A stretch of DNA of 64,000 nt. Origin: Hyphochytrium catenoides. Taxonomy: Eukaryota > Sar > Hyphochytriomycetes > Hyphochytriales > Hyphochytriaceae. Below, piece by piece: positions 1 to 12,900 of the stretch. The stretch covers positions 20,251 to 84,250 of the forward strand of contig FLMG01003022.1 of NCBI GenBank assembly GCA_900088475.1, written 5' to 3'. Position 1 is the first letter of the stretch; every line of letters begins with the position of its first letter. Position numbers and translations under genes: made by a program. A model generated the notes under the pieces. It was not told the DNA's origin. It saw nothing but the letters and a program-made list of their open reading frames with translations, and made no database searches.

Positions 1-22
1 TCTCTCTCTCTCTCTCTCTCTC
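1..22. repeat. TC dinucleotide microsatellite
   Basis: Eleven uninterrupted TC units start the window; the repeat may continue to the left of it. A second, imperfect GA/AG tract lies at about 382-412, and GA-rich sequence recurs inside dynein intron 1 (about 855-1005). Confidence 0.9.
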
Positions 23-445
23 TTCCTTGCTTACCAGCTCTTCCTTCTCTCTTCCTCCTCATTCCCTCCCAACTTTTTCTCTATTTCTCATTCCTCTCGC
101 CTCCCTTTTGACCTGCCTGTTGCTCTGCATTCGTTCCCCATTCACCGAGCTGCCCCCACGGTCCTCTCTCTCTCTTCGCGCTTCCGCGGCATTCTTTCCC
201 TCGCCGTTGCTCCTGCTCGGGCTTTTGACAAGCGCTGGATAGGATGCGAGTTAGCGCCTTCCAAGCGCTTTGGCAGGCACCCGATAGTCGATCGTGGAGG
301 CTCCACTAAGAGCTTGGTGCGCATGCCAGAGCATGAGTGAGTTTAGCTTACGATTTGGGACTTAAAGGGTTCTGGCGCGAGAGGCAGAGAGAGAGAGAGA
401 GAAAGAGAGAGAAGCCGCTCGCTCTTATCTCAGCGGCCGGAAGAA
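1..445. other. Upstream region of the dynein gene
   Basis: No gene is supported here. The stretch opens with a pure TC dinucleotide run and stays pyrimidine-rich to about base 240. A GA-rich purine tract at about 380-412 lies just before the first dynein codon at 446. This probably holds the promoter and 5' untranslated region of the dynein gene. I see no convincing TATA box. Confidence 0.5.
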
Positions 446-3400
446 ATGTCCCTTCCCTTCCAGGAGCGGCACCGCTGGATCATCCATAAGATTCAGGACT
501 GCTTTGGCTTTGAGGAAGAGTCCATTGTGGAAGCGCAGCTGCGGCGAAATAATGTCATCGAGAAACTTGAGCTCTTCTTCTCTGCGAAGGGTCCCTCTCG
601 CATTTATCTCTTCTACCAGCAGCACCAGCACTACCTCCCAGATGATGCTTCTCAAGCCAGCACACCCAACAGCCCCAGAGGGAGACCCACAACCGTTTAC
701 ACTAAGATAAGCGGTAAGTGGGAAGAAGAAGACTGCACGAAGAGAGTAGAGACTCTAGAGTCTACCTACTCAATGGGACTCCCAGGCCGGAGGTTGGCGG
801 TATCGGAAAGAGATGGACGATTGAAAAAGAATGAGATGAACATTCTTGAGAAAGATTGAGAGACACAGACAAAGAGAGCGAGAGGAAGAAGAGGAGAGAG
901 AGAACTGATGGAGAGAGAAGATGGAGAGATACAGAGAGGAGGAGATCGCCAATGTGGCTAATAAAAGGCGAGACAAGAGCGGAAAAGAGAGAGAGAGAAA
1001 GGATGCTCCATGGGTCGAAAGCGAGTTTAATCTGATGATCCTTCGGAACTGCTGGACCAAAGAAGTCTCTCTGCTGAGATGGGCCTTTCAGCTCTTTCCT
1101 CAGAATCATAACTTCTTTTATCTAATGCCCCTTCTTTCCTGACGGCCGATCACTATTATCAGGTTATACGGTGCCCGGGGAGCCGCAGCTGTATGTCACG
1201 GATGGGCTGGAGGAAGGTATGACCTCTCCTGTCCTCTATTTCATCAAGAATCCGAAGGGAGAGGACTTGGAATCCAACCTGGAGATTCCGCTGGACTGCG
1301 ACGACGATGGGCTTGTTTCCTATGGCACTATCCTTCCTTCCGCTATCTCCTCATTTGAGTGTCTTCTCTCGAACATCTTTGAGCCTCTCCTGGGTTCAAA
1401 GGGGAGCTGGGGAAGGAGCACGAAAGAGGAAGTTAAGGAATTCTTGGGTGGAGTGCACGGACTGGTGGACCGATTGCAGGTTTGTCAGATGTCAGCAGGG
1501 ACAACCCTCTTCACTGTCTTTTCCCAGGGTTACCTTTTCTCTCTCTCTGTCATTTCTTCAGATGTTCGTTATTGCTGCGTCCATGTTCAGTGTTCAGATG
1601 AGCCCATCTTTCTCCCCTCATCGTAGCCCTCAGTACTCCCTCCTTACGCCACTCTCGTCCTTCACCCCCCGGACTATAGGAATCCCTGAAGAGTGTGACG
1701 TCTGAGCTTGAGCTCAAGAAGCCGGACGACCAATTTAACTTGCAGGATCCAAAGCAAGCTGTCAAGTATGCGGCTGATCCGTCCGCTGTCTTTCACTTTT
1801 GTGAGGTGGTGGACGACTGGTGCGCTAAGACCTTGGATTACATTGAACTCCCGGACCAAAGCAGGTGCGTGCAGAGCTCCGGCTGGTGTGGAGAGCAAAG
1901 ATTCCTCCATTCCTTCTCATTCTTAGAAATATCCCGGTTCTGTATCCTCTGGAGTCTTCTGAGTCAGCTTTCTTTTTCTCTTGTTGAGTGACGGTGGTGT
2001 TTACCGGGGAAATGTATGAAGTTTGCTATTTCGTCTTCTCCGCTCCACTCGCTCATCTTGTTCTTCTTCCTTCTCCTCGATGTTCCCTTTCCCTACCGTT
2101 TTTGCGTTCCTGATCGTCATCCTCCTGTTATTCCAGATGGGACAGCAGTGATGCTGGGCCGGACACGGAGCTTGAGTACTGGAAGCGGCGGGTCCAGCGA
2201 CTCAACTATGTGGTGGAGCTAGTGAAGACCAAAGAGTCGAGAGTGATCATCAACATCCTCTCCTCATCTGTCAAGGTGAGGCCTGCGTAAATCTGATGTC
2301 GGCAGCCCGCAGCAAGAGGGAATACACCTACAACCCTGATTGCTCAAAGACCACCATTGCTGCCCTGCCCGCGCATTCCTTTATAGTACTCTGTTAGCTC
2401 AATATCGGCTGCCTCCTAACTGTTTGCTTTTGGGTTGATGTTGCTGCTTCCATTATATTCTTCGACCCACCAGCCCTCAGGAGGTAGCGCTTTTAACCTC
2501 TGTTCTCGCCTATTCTAATTACTCCTACCTCACCTACCTTTAACGATCACTGTTCACCTCTTCCTAACACTTCGGTACACTGCGCACTTGATCTTTCGCG
2601 CTAGAATCCCGCCATGTCGCAGCTCGAGAGCCGCATTTCCAATGTCCTCAAGAGCTGGAGAGGGATTGATACGTCTCTGACTGAGGCCGTAAACGAGGCC
2701 AAGGATAATGTGAAGTACCTCACCACTCTCGACTCCTTCTTGGAGCCCCTTTACTCCTCCTCTCCTCCCTCCGTAGTGGAAGAGTCTCTTCCGGCTCTTC
2801 TGAACAGCATCAAGATGATCTACTGCATCTCTCGTCACTATAATACACCGGAGAGGATGACCAAGCTATTCGCGAAGATCACGAACCAGATGATCATCCT
2901 CTGTAAGAAGTATTTGCTAGAGGATAAGGGACCCGAAGAGCTGTGGAACAAGGTACTCTATTCTATTCTATACCTTTTCTCACCCCATCTCTTGCTCTTT
3001 CCTCCCTTTTGCCTTAACCTAATTACTTTCTATAATGCTTTCTCCTGGCACTCTGCTTGTTGCCAGACATGGAGTATGCTACATCGACTATCTTTGCCAC
3101 TAATCGTGTCTCTAGGAGTCAACACGATGACCCCCGCTTAACAATAGTACTCCTTGCCCCCTGCTCAGGACCCATCCAACTTGATGTCGATGCTTGAAGA
3201 CTGCCTGCACCTGAGCGACCAATACGAGGAGCAGTACCGTGCAGTGAAGGACAAGCTATTGACCAATCCAAAGGGGAAACAATTCGACTTCAATGAAGCT
3301 CACATTTTTGGGAAATTTGACCTTTTCTGCAGACGGATAATCAAACTCATCGATACCTTTAGCACCATGTGTCAGGTATGGAAGAGCCAGAAGCTCTGCT

Positions 3401-6400
3401 GCCCTTTCTCTTGTCTTCCTCTGTTCCTTACGTCCCTGTCCTTACCTACAATGAATGGACGTCACATCGTTGCCTCGCGATCAATAAGAATCCTGTCCTG
3501 GCTGTCGCCGTCTGCTCGTGACTCCTTAGTTGTCTTTCTGCAAGGTCATCAAGTCTCTTCGCTGACTCTTCTGATGGACCCACATCTAGTATAAGTCGTT
3601 AATGGACCACCGGGTGGAAGGGATTGAGGACCTCATTGAACAGTTCAACTTGATAGTCCAGACCTTCAAGGCCAAGAACCACGATATGCTAAACTATACT
3701 GACCAAGCCTTTGACCGGGACTATGCAGCGTTCACAGCTAGAATCTCAGAGCTGGAGAGCAGGCTTCAGAAGTTCATCAATAGGGTAAGGGAGATGAGTA
3801 TGCGCTCAGAGGGGAGGAGGGCTTGCATGGACGACGGCAAAGAGGAGCTCTTGACATGCCTCCGCCACAAGTCTAGCATCCTTGCTTTCTTGTTCTCGAC
3901 ATACGCTTTCCGAAACACTATTTTATGGGGCTGTGAGTCTCATCGCATCTATCCTGTTTGCTCTATAATATCCTGGTCACCCGCAGAGCTTTGACAGTAT
4001 CACGAGTATTGAGGAAGCGCTTGTACTTTTGAAGAAGTTTCAGTCCATCCTACACCGCCAGCACCTTCTGCATGACCTGGTAGGCCCATACCTTGCCCTA
4101 TGTCCTCCTACCAAGCTTCCATCTCGCTCCTCCCACGCTTCAATTGTATAAATGTACGGTTCCGAACTTTTGCGCAAAGGGTTTATATTATGGTGGTCAC
4201 TGCGCTTTGTTACCCTAATTCATCAAATAACACCACATCTCTCTACCGTCCAAATGGATGGTGCCATCCAGGAGTCAAAGTTGACGCTGATATTCCACAA
4301 CTATGGACTTGACTTGACGGAGGTTCTTGAGATTTATGAGAAGTACAAACACAACCCACCTCTACCTAGAAATGTCCCTCCTGTGAGCGGCAGTATCCTA
4401 TGGGCAAGGCACCTCCTACGGTGAGGCCTGCGATTCCTTCTCAGGGCATAACTTCCTCTTCTGGAGCACATTTTCTTTGTTGATCCCCACTAGAGTCTCT
4501 TCCTTCTCTCTTATCAGCTCAACCAGGGTCGATTTCCTTCATAACTTGCCTCGCCTTCCTCACACCATTTCCCATACTCATGCCTCTGGCGTCTCTGACA
4601 CCTTGCTGGTAGACGCATCGAGGAGCCGATGCGTAAGTTCGAGGCAAACCCTGGTGTGCTGCAGAACAAGGATTCTCGCCAAATAGTGCGGACTTATAAC
4701 AAAGTCGCGCGCACTCTAGTGGCCTTCGAGTTTCTTTGGTTTGAAGCATGGTGCAAGTCTATTGACAGGCTCCGAGATGGACTATACGCTACTCTAATCA
4801 TCAGGCATGAGCTTTATCCTATGGCTATCCATCTAGTTGTGGTTTCTGGACTTTACTGCACATTTTAACTTGTTTAGATGGTCTCCTACAGCGTCCTTCA
4901 CCTTCATTAATCTTGCACTCCACTCAATCACCTGTGCCTTTTAGGGATCCGGAGCAGGCCCGTCTGTATATTAATTTTGACAAGGACATCCTGCAGCTGA
5001 TCAGAGAGGCAAAATGCCTATCACGCATGGGGATAGAAGTACCCGAGGCAGCAAGAAGTGTGATGTTGCAGGAGGAGAAGTATAAGGCATACTTTGACTC
5101 ACTTTCTCACATTCTCCGGAGCTATGAAAGGATTACTGGAAAGATTCTTCCTGTTGCAAGGAAACTCCTATCCCCTCACATAGAGGAGCTAGAGATGAAG
5201 TTCAGTCCTGCCATTACTACTCTGACATGGATGAGCATGAATATTGACTCTTTCATCCAGGTGAGTAGTGAAGTGGGAAGCTGAGGGCGATAGAAATGAT
5301 ATGAAGGGCGCAATGCAGTCAAGCTGGGCTATAAAGCGACAATTAACTGGGACCAAGTGGCTGTGCAGATCAGGACAAGTTTGTTAGGCCTTCGTTTTGG
5401 CGGGATGGATAGAAGAAAGTGGTGTGAAGACCGTATAGTAGAGATCAGGGAGACACCGGTAGAGAGTGGTTAGCTTGGATGGGACGGACTATCGGAGAAG
5501 TAAACAAAACCAACAGCGATGAGAGGAAAGCGATAGGGAAGTCAACGACGAGGAGTATCGTGGCAGTGAACTGAAGGCACTCTCCTCTTCAGAATATCCA
5601 GCATGAGATACAACGGCTAGCTGACCTGATTAACACAATTAACGGCATTGTGGAGCATCGGATAGAGAAGAACCTCAAGATTATGAGCAAGGCCGTGCTT
5701 GTCAAACTACCAAAAAACGAGGTGGGACAGACAAGTAGCGCTCTCTCACCTTCCTATCTCTTACCACCTGTGGAGTTGGAATCGAGTTCGTGCCATGACA
5801 ATGACCCAACTTTATCGCATCGCTGCGTCTTTTCCTTTTTAGCGACCAACACCCATCACTCTTATTGATCTTCTGTAGTCTTTTGCGCTGGACGAGTTTG
5901 TGAACATGCAGGAGCGGCACGTGAAGTCGATCACAGAGACTCTGAATGCCAAGAATATTGAGATTGAGACTGCAGTGGACGACCTGATTGCCATTGTCAG
6001 CAGCTACCACAGGGACAGGGAGGGAGGAGAAGTCTTGGCGGTGTCCCCTGTAGAGGTGCAGAACCTGAGGAACCACTACAACCATCTCCTCTACACTGCC
6101 CTTTTGCACTGTACCAAGAACTCTCTTAATCAGATCAAAAGACGGGTACGATCAAATAATGTCAAGTGCAGAGGGTCATAATAACCATATTGTTGGGCCT
6201 TCTTGGACTCAATGTCATAGAAGAGCAAGCAGTGTGTTGGGCGCACCACAAGGGCAATGCAGAAGAGGGGAGTAGAATAATGGGTAGGCAGTAGCATAGA
6301 GGCAGTAGCATAGGGTAAGAATAGGGAGCAGAGTGACCGGGCTACTCCAAAGAAGAAGAGAGGTTCTGCCCAGATGGTTCGACCTACACCTAGCGCTTCC

Positions 6401-6972
6401 GTGTGTGACTCTCTGTTGCTACTCCTCTATCAGATCTGTGCAAAGGCGAGCACGGGCTTCCTCTTTTTGGAGCGCCCATTTTTTGAGGTGGATGTGCAGC
6501 TGGCCGTACCCTCGGTCCGGCTAAGTCCTAGCCTGGAAGATGTACAGCGAGCAATCAACAGGTCCGCCGTCGCAGCCCTCCGCTGCTCCAAAAGTAAGGG
6601 ATCATCAAAATGTCCTGACGCTGGCTAGACACATCATTCAACCGCAAGTGAACGTGCCTTTACTGATCAGGTGTTTTTCTCTGTCGCTTTGCTTTGTCCT
6701 TTCCATTCTCTCCATTCTTGGTTCTTCCTTATCCCAGACCTCTTTGAGTGGGGAAAGAAAGGTGATAACTCTGAGGAAAGAGTTCCACTCTTCCATCGAC
6801 TGAGCTCGGACACGGAAATTGTAAAAGTCTGTCTGCTTCTAACGGGCGCTCTGTATGGAACGAAAAAGCACGTATACTCCTATCTGGACACGTTCCAGAA
6901 ATATGACTGGCTCTGGAAGGAAGATAGAGACAGAGTTTACCAGGACTTTATTGCCAGCAGCCCAAGCATACA
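446..6972 (+). other. Dynein tail (DHC_N1) exons
   Basis: Exons read at 446-713, 1163-1479, about 1680-1862, 2138-2275, 2605-2952, 3169-3375, 3590-3784, about 3988-4079, about 4273-4419, about 4611-4804, 4945-5260, 5593-5721, 5880-6145, 6434-6593 and about 6738-6972. They encode the N-terminal tail that binds intermediate chains and neighbouring heavy chains. Family landmarks are [20 protein letters not shown] at about 2159, [20 protein letters not shown] across the 4419/4611 junction and [20 protein letters not shown] at about 4963. The 4805-4944 intron uses a GC donor. Confidence 0.8.
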
Positions 6973-9900
6973 GGTCCGGAACTTTTGACCAAAGAAAAGT
7001 GAAAGAGAGAACCGCAAAATATCTGATGAGGCAGGAGAATTAGATCTCAGTATCAATTGGGAATTTAACATAGAGAGGAAGTAGGACAGAGGGAGTGGAG
7101 GCGAAACTTCGAAGAGTTCTAAGAAAGCAATCCCCCTCCCCTAGCCAATTTTTTTCTCTGACCTACTAGCCTTCGTCGTATTTCACATCTCAGGACTTCG
7201 ATCAGCAGCTGAAGTTCTTTGCTAGCGTAGAAGATGAGATTGACCAGATTCCGACCATGCACAATTTGGGAGCACTCTCTCTCCTTACCAAGAACCTAAG
7301 ATTGCAGCTACGGAATGAGTGCCGGCAGTGGAAGGTCCAATATTCTGATAGGGTAAGAGTACCATACTTGGGTCGTGGCCGAAGAGAGAAGCTCGGGAAG
7401 GAGTTAACGACATACTGGGAGAAGATTGCTCATCATAGGAATTCTTCGTGCTACGTACTGCTACGGCGCACCGGCCTTATTGAGACTTCAGCAAGACCTC
7501 ATAACTAAGGAGATATAGAGAGAAGAGACATAGAGCGAAGCTAACACCAGCTGCTTGACTCTCAGGTTCACCAACAAGCTAAAGAGGCCATGATGAACCT
7601 CTTAGACTATATCAAGCTAACGTTCCAGAGACTTAATCAACCGGTAAGACAGAGACTGGCATGTCGTTAGTGAAGTAGAATTATGTCAATAGGAGTTAGA
7701 GTTGACAATTTTGGTGAGATACAGACATAGACACAATACACCGTTTGGAGAGAAGGACGATGCGGTATGGGGGGAGCATAAATAAAACAATTCTAATGGT
7801 ACCTGATACTAATGCCTCTTCGTGCGCGAGTAGGTTGAATCTTTGGAGTCACTGCGCTTTGTGATGACTGTGCTAAAGGAAGTAAGAGAGAGAGAAAGCG
7901 CAATAGAAATGGAGATCAATCCAATCATGGACATGTATCAGATGCTAGAAAATTATCTACCAGGTATGTGCAAGTAGGTTAGTGGGCTGAAGCAAGAAGA
8001 AAGGGGAGACCTCGTTGAGGTAGCCCAGTGAGCAGGCTGAGTTTAATAATCTAAAGGAACCCAGCGGGAGGCTACCAGAGTGGAGCGAGAGCTACGTCAA
8101 GGTGATTACACTTACGTACCCTTCATTGCCTAGGGCGGGTTGTCGATCAAGAAGAGGTTGATAAGAAGACACTGATCCGGAGCAGCTGGAAGAAGCTTGT
8201 TGCCTTTGCTGAAGAAGTGACTGACAGGTAAAGACGGACGGCCCCGAAAGCCACCAACCTTAGTAGCCCACTAAACTTGTGCCACCTGGTCATTTCGAGT
8301 AGTCAATAGCGTCGTAATACTTATCTCTCTCCCCAAATCGGCCTCATGCAGGTTGGCGGATGTACAGGGCAGTTTTAAGAAGCAGTTATTAGTCGACATC
8401 AAAGACTTGGCTGCCGAGTCAGTAGCCTTTAGAAACAACTACCTCACTAATGGACCGGTTGTTCCGGGCATCTCCCCAACAATCGCGCTGGAACGGCTCA
8501 ATCGCTTCAAGGACCAGCTCTCAGTCATGGAGAGAAAAGCCGAAATGTACAAAGGTCAGCATTCTCTTTTTCCAAATATTCAAAGCCCGAAGGAAGTGAA
8601 CTGAAACCACTGTGACTTTCACTGAGAAGTTCATCATTCATTCCGTGCAAAGAAAGAGGCGTTAAGTAGCCGAATCGTCTAAGCCCAACTCAACTTGTTC
8701 CTTCTCACTGTCTCATCCTGCCTTCCACTATTTTCTCTATACGTAGGGGGAGAGGAGCTATTCGCCATGCGGCCAACCGAATATGTGGAAATGTTGAAGA
8801 CAAAAAAAGAACTCATTCTTCTCGATCAGCTCTATTCCCTTTATATGGACGTGGAGAACGCTATCTCATCCTTTAAACGCACTTCCTGGGGAGATGGAGA
8901 CAAAAACATAACGAGAATGTGTGATGCAGTATCACGCTTTGAGGAAAGAGCAAAGGGCATGCCCAAAAAGCTATGTGAGTGGGAAGCCTTCAAGATGCTG
9001 ACCGAGCAGATTGAAGCTTGTCAAGTAGTCCTGCCTCTCATCCAGGACTTGAGCAAGCGGTCGCTTAGACCCAGGCACTGGGACGAGCTAGCGGCCATCA
9101 CAGGCGTGAGCTTCAATATTGACGATGAGGACTTGAAGATGGGGTCCTTTATGGAGGCTGGCCTGACCCGGTTCAAGGTACCTTCGAACCCCGCTCTTTG
9201 TATTGGTCTACTGTCTTCTTCACTTCTGCTTTCGTAACTTTCTCTGTCCGAACTGCTTTATTCTTGTCTGCTGAGTCGCCATGGGTGTCACTGATCCGGC
9301 ACTGAAATGATCCTTAGACTAGACCTGATGCGTACTTCCTTTTCCTGCTCTTCCCATCGCACCCAACATCAATCAGGACAAAATAGAAGAAATATCTGAT
9401 GCTGCAGACAAGCAGTTGGGAATTGAGACCAAACTCCAGACCATACGTGAGACGTGGGAGAGTCGCGCCTTCGAGTTCGCTCCTTGGAAGAGTAGAGACG
9501 TTCCAGGTACTTGATAAGAACTACTTGACCTGCCTCGATGCCTCCATGACGATTCTTTGTCTCTCTTCGTCCATGTTTAACTTCTATGTACCTCTGTTCA
9601 CGGAGCCTGTTCGTCGTCTTCCTTGAGATCAGTCTCATTCAGTCTTTCTTCCCCTAAGCAACTATGACTTAGCTCTGCTCAAAAATCACCCTTTCTCCCT
9701 GATCTGTTGCAGTGCTCCGGGGTTACGGCCAGACTATTGAGGACCTAGAAGATGCGCAGCTGCATCTACAGAGCATGCTGGGACTCAGACACGTTTCACC
9801 CTTTCGAGAGGAGATTCAGGAAAAGCTCAAACAGCTCTCAGGTGGAGATCATAGAGGAATTATGAGACTTGGAGAGAGTATTTCCCCTTACGCTTTGGCT

Positions 9901-12900
9901 ATATGAGTTCATGGATAAGATGAGAGGGAGCACACAAAAGATCGGGGGTTACATAGGATCAGATAAAGAGTTACCCTTTGATTCAACCACATCTTGTACA
10001 GCATAAGGACTATGTTGTGAGCTCTATGATACCGTTAGAATTTGTTATATTGGAAGACGTGAGAATGTTTTCGGAGACTAACTGTTCGATCTGTGAACCC
10101 AGACACCACCGACACGTTAGAGCTCTGGACTAAGGTTCAAACAATGTGGATGTCCCTAGAGACAGTCTTCACAGGAGGAGACATTGCTAAGCAGATGCCT
10201 GTGGAGGCAAAGAAGTTCGTCAAGATTGATAAAGAGTGGATCAAGATCATGACAAAAGCCAGTGAAGTTGGACTTGTGGTTGCTTCTTGCAGCAATGACC
10301 TGACAAAGAGCACTCTCCCACTTCTCTTCGAGGAGCTTGAAAAATGCCAGAAGAGCCTGGAGGGCTATCTAGAGCAGAAGAGAGCCAAGTTTCCTCGGTT
10401 CTACTTCGCCTCGAATCCAGTTCTCCTTCAAATTTTGTCCCACGGAACAGACCCCATCCATATGCAGCCATATTATGAGAAACTCTTCGACAGCCTTAGC
10501 GTGGTGGTAACTGACAAGGCGGACAAGCGAAAGATTACGAAGCTGAAGTTCATCACTGGCCGAGACGAGGAGGTCATATCTCTCTCGAACCCCGTCACAG
10601 CCATGGGGAATCTAGAGGAATGGCTTCGAGCCCTGGAGTTTGAGATGCAGGTAACAAGACTTAGCTCAATGGTCACCTCTAGGGTAGAGACTTGAGGATG
10701 TTGGTCCGCTGGTGGTTTATCCAAGACCTGATTTCTCTTCTCCCTCATTATGCTATCCAACTCTCCTAGGCGGCCCATCCTCTTACACTCAAGTCTAGCT
10801 TTCTTTCTTAAACTATCTGAAGAATCACCTCCATGAGCTTTGTCGACATGCCGTTAACATGACCCTAAAATTCTCCACTTTATTGACTAGAAGTAAGCCC
10901 CAACTAACCATAAGCGCATTCTTCTCTTTAGTCGACAGTCAAGAAGCTTTGCCAACAGGCTGCAGCCCAAGTAGACCAGCCATGGACAAAGGAATATATT
11001 GACCGCTTCCCTTCCCAGTGCGCTCTGCTTGGCTTGCAGATCTATTGGACAGCGGGCTGTGAGGAGGCGTTGGACAAGGCAAGAACTACCAAGGGGATCA
11101 TACAGGAGACAAACAGAAAACAGATCGCTATCCTACAAGACCTTTCCTCTCTCTGTCTAGCGGATCTTCCTTCCTCAATGATTCGAATGAAATTCGAAGC
11201 CATGGTGTCAGTACAGGTGCACCAAAGGGATGTCTTCTCCGACCTGTCACGGCTGTACAAAGAGAAAAAAATCCAAGATAGCGGTGACTTTGAATGGAGA
11301 AAGCAGCTTCGGACCTACTGGAAGAAGGATGGGCACACCGACAAGCTCGGGCCTGGCGGCTGCNNNNNNNNNNNNNNNNNNNNNNNNNNNNNNNNNNNNN
11401 NNNNNNNNNNNNNNNNNNNNNNNNNTACCGGTAAAACCGAAACAGTGAAGGACTTGGGTAGGTCTTTGGGCCTATATGTAGTGAACACCAACTGCACAGA
11501 TCAGCAACACTATCAAGACATCGCAAAGATATTCAAGGGGCTTTGTCAGGCCGGCCTGTGGGGCTGCTTCGATGAGTTCAATAGGATTGATCTTCCTGTC
11601 CTTTCGGTAGTAGCACAGCAAGTCCAAGCCATCACCAACGCTAAGAGGTGAGGAGATGCTAATGTATATCCGTCTTGCTCTCTCGTTGCCCTTGCATTTC
11701 TCTCCCTCTACTCACAACCCAAGTTTGGGGTTGTTACACACTGCATTGAGTGTGACGGTTTGCCGTCGTCAGTATATACCGAATCTTTGCCTGTACCTCT
11801 TGGTAGCTCTCTGACATACCTCTTTGCTAACCTTCCTACACAGAACGAGTTCTACCACCCTGAACTTTCCTGGGGACTCTCAGGCACTATACCTGAATCC
11901 GCAGGTGGGCTACTTCATCACCATGAATCCGGACTATCAAGGGCGACAGGAGCTGCCCGAGAACCTGAAGCTCCTGTTTCGCCCAGTGTCAATGATGGTA
12001 TCCGATAGGGAAATCATTATGAAGGTCGGGCTTCTATGTCTATACCAGCCATATTGCTTGCTCTCCAGCCCCTAAAGAGATACCTCGTGATACCGAGGGG
12101 ATCTATTTCTTGACTGTCATACCTTTGTCGCAGTTCGATATTCGGTCCTTGCGTTATGCCTCGCCATTATTGACTTGTTGTTGCTCTCTATAGCCCCTCC
12201 CATTATTTCCGGACACCCTTAGTAGTGGCCCTCAAACCCAACCATCGTTCCGTTCCTTTTGTTGTGCGTGGCAGCCACTTATCGACTGTTTGTGCACTGA
12301 CTAGCAGTGCCAACAGCCTTCCTTCTGTTTTTCACAAATTTTGTTAGCTCCTATTAGACATCTGCGCTTTTCAACCCACCCAAATCCTCATTCGCTCCGT
12401 TGTAACTCTCAGGTTAAGCTCTGCTGCTCCGGCTATACCTCCTTCGTGGAGCTCAGCCGCAAGTTCAATGCGTGCTATGCGATGTGTGAGGAGCAGTTGA
12501 GCAAGCAAAAACACTATGATTTTGGACTTAGAAATGTACTTTCCGTCTTGAGAACGGCAGGGCAAGTCAAGAGAGACAATCTGGATACTCCGGAGGATTT
12601 ACTCTTTTTCCGAACCCTAAGGTATGCATCTTCATGTGCTCTTTGCCTTGATGAGTTACTGTTGTTACATGCATTGGCCCTCCTGATCACCTAGATGCCT
12701 TACTTCGTGTAGTATGCATAGCTGCCATAGAAGGGTAGAAGTCCGAAGACTCTTCTTCTCTGTCCGGACCGGGGCACCAGGGTCTTACTCCTTAATACTA
12801 TCTCCTATATCCATCTTCAAGGCCTCAACTACTATAGACTCCTAAAACTCATCTTCTCATCTTGTGTTTCTTGAACATTGCAGGGATCTGAACCTGTCCA

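Noticed and set aside
836..1142. GA-rich frames on both strands inside dynein intron 1
   Set aside because: The intron is bounded by GTAAGT at 714 and AG at 1162, and exons 1 and 2 join in frame without them.
4388..4395. GTATCCTA, similar to a U12 GT-type donor
   Set aside because: It lies inside coding sequence for the conserved [17 protein letters not shown] segment of dynein, not at an exon border.
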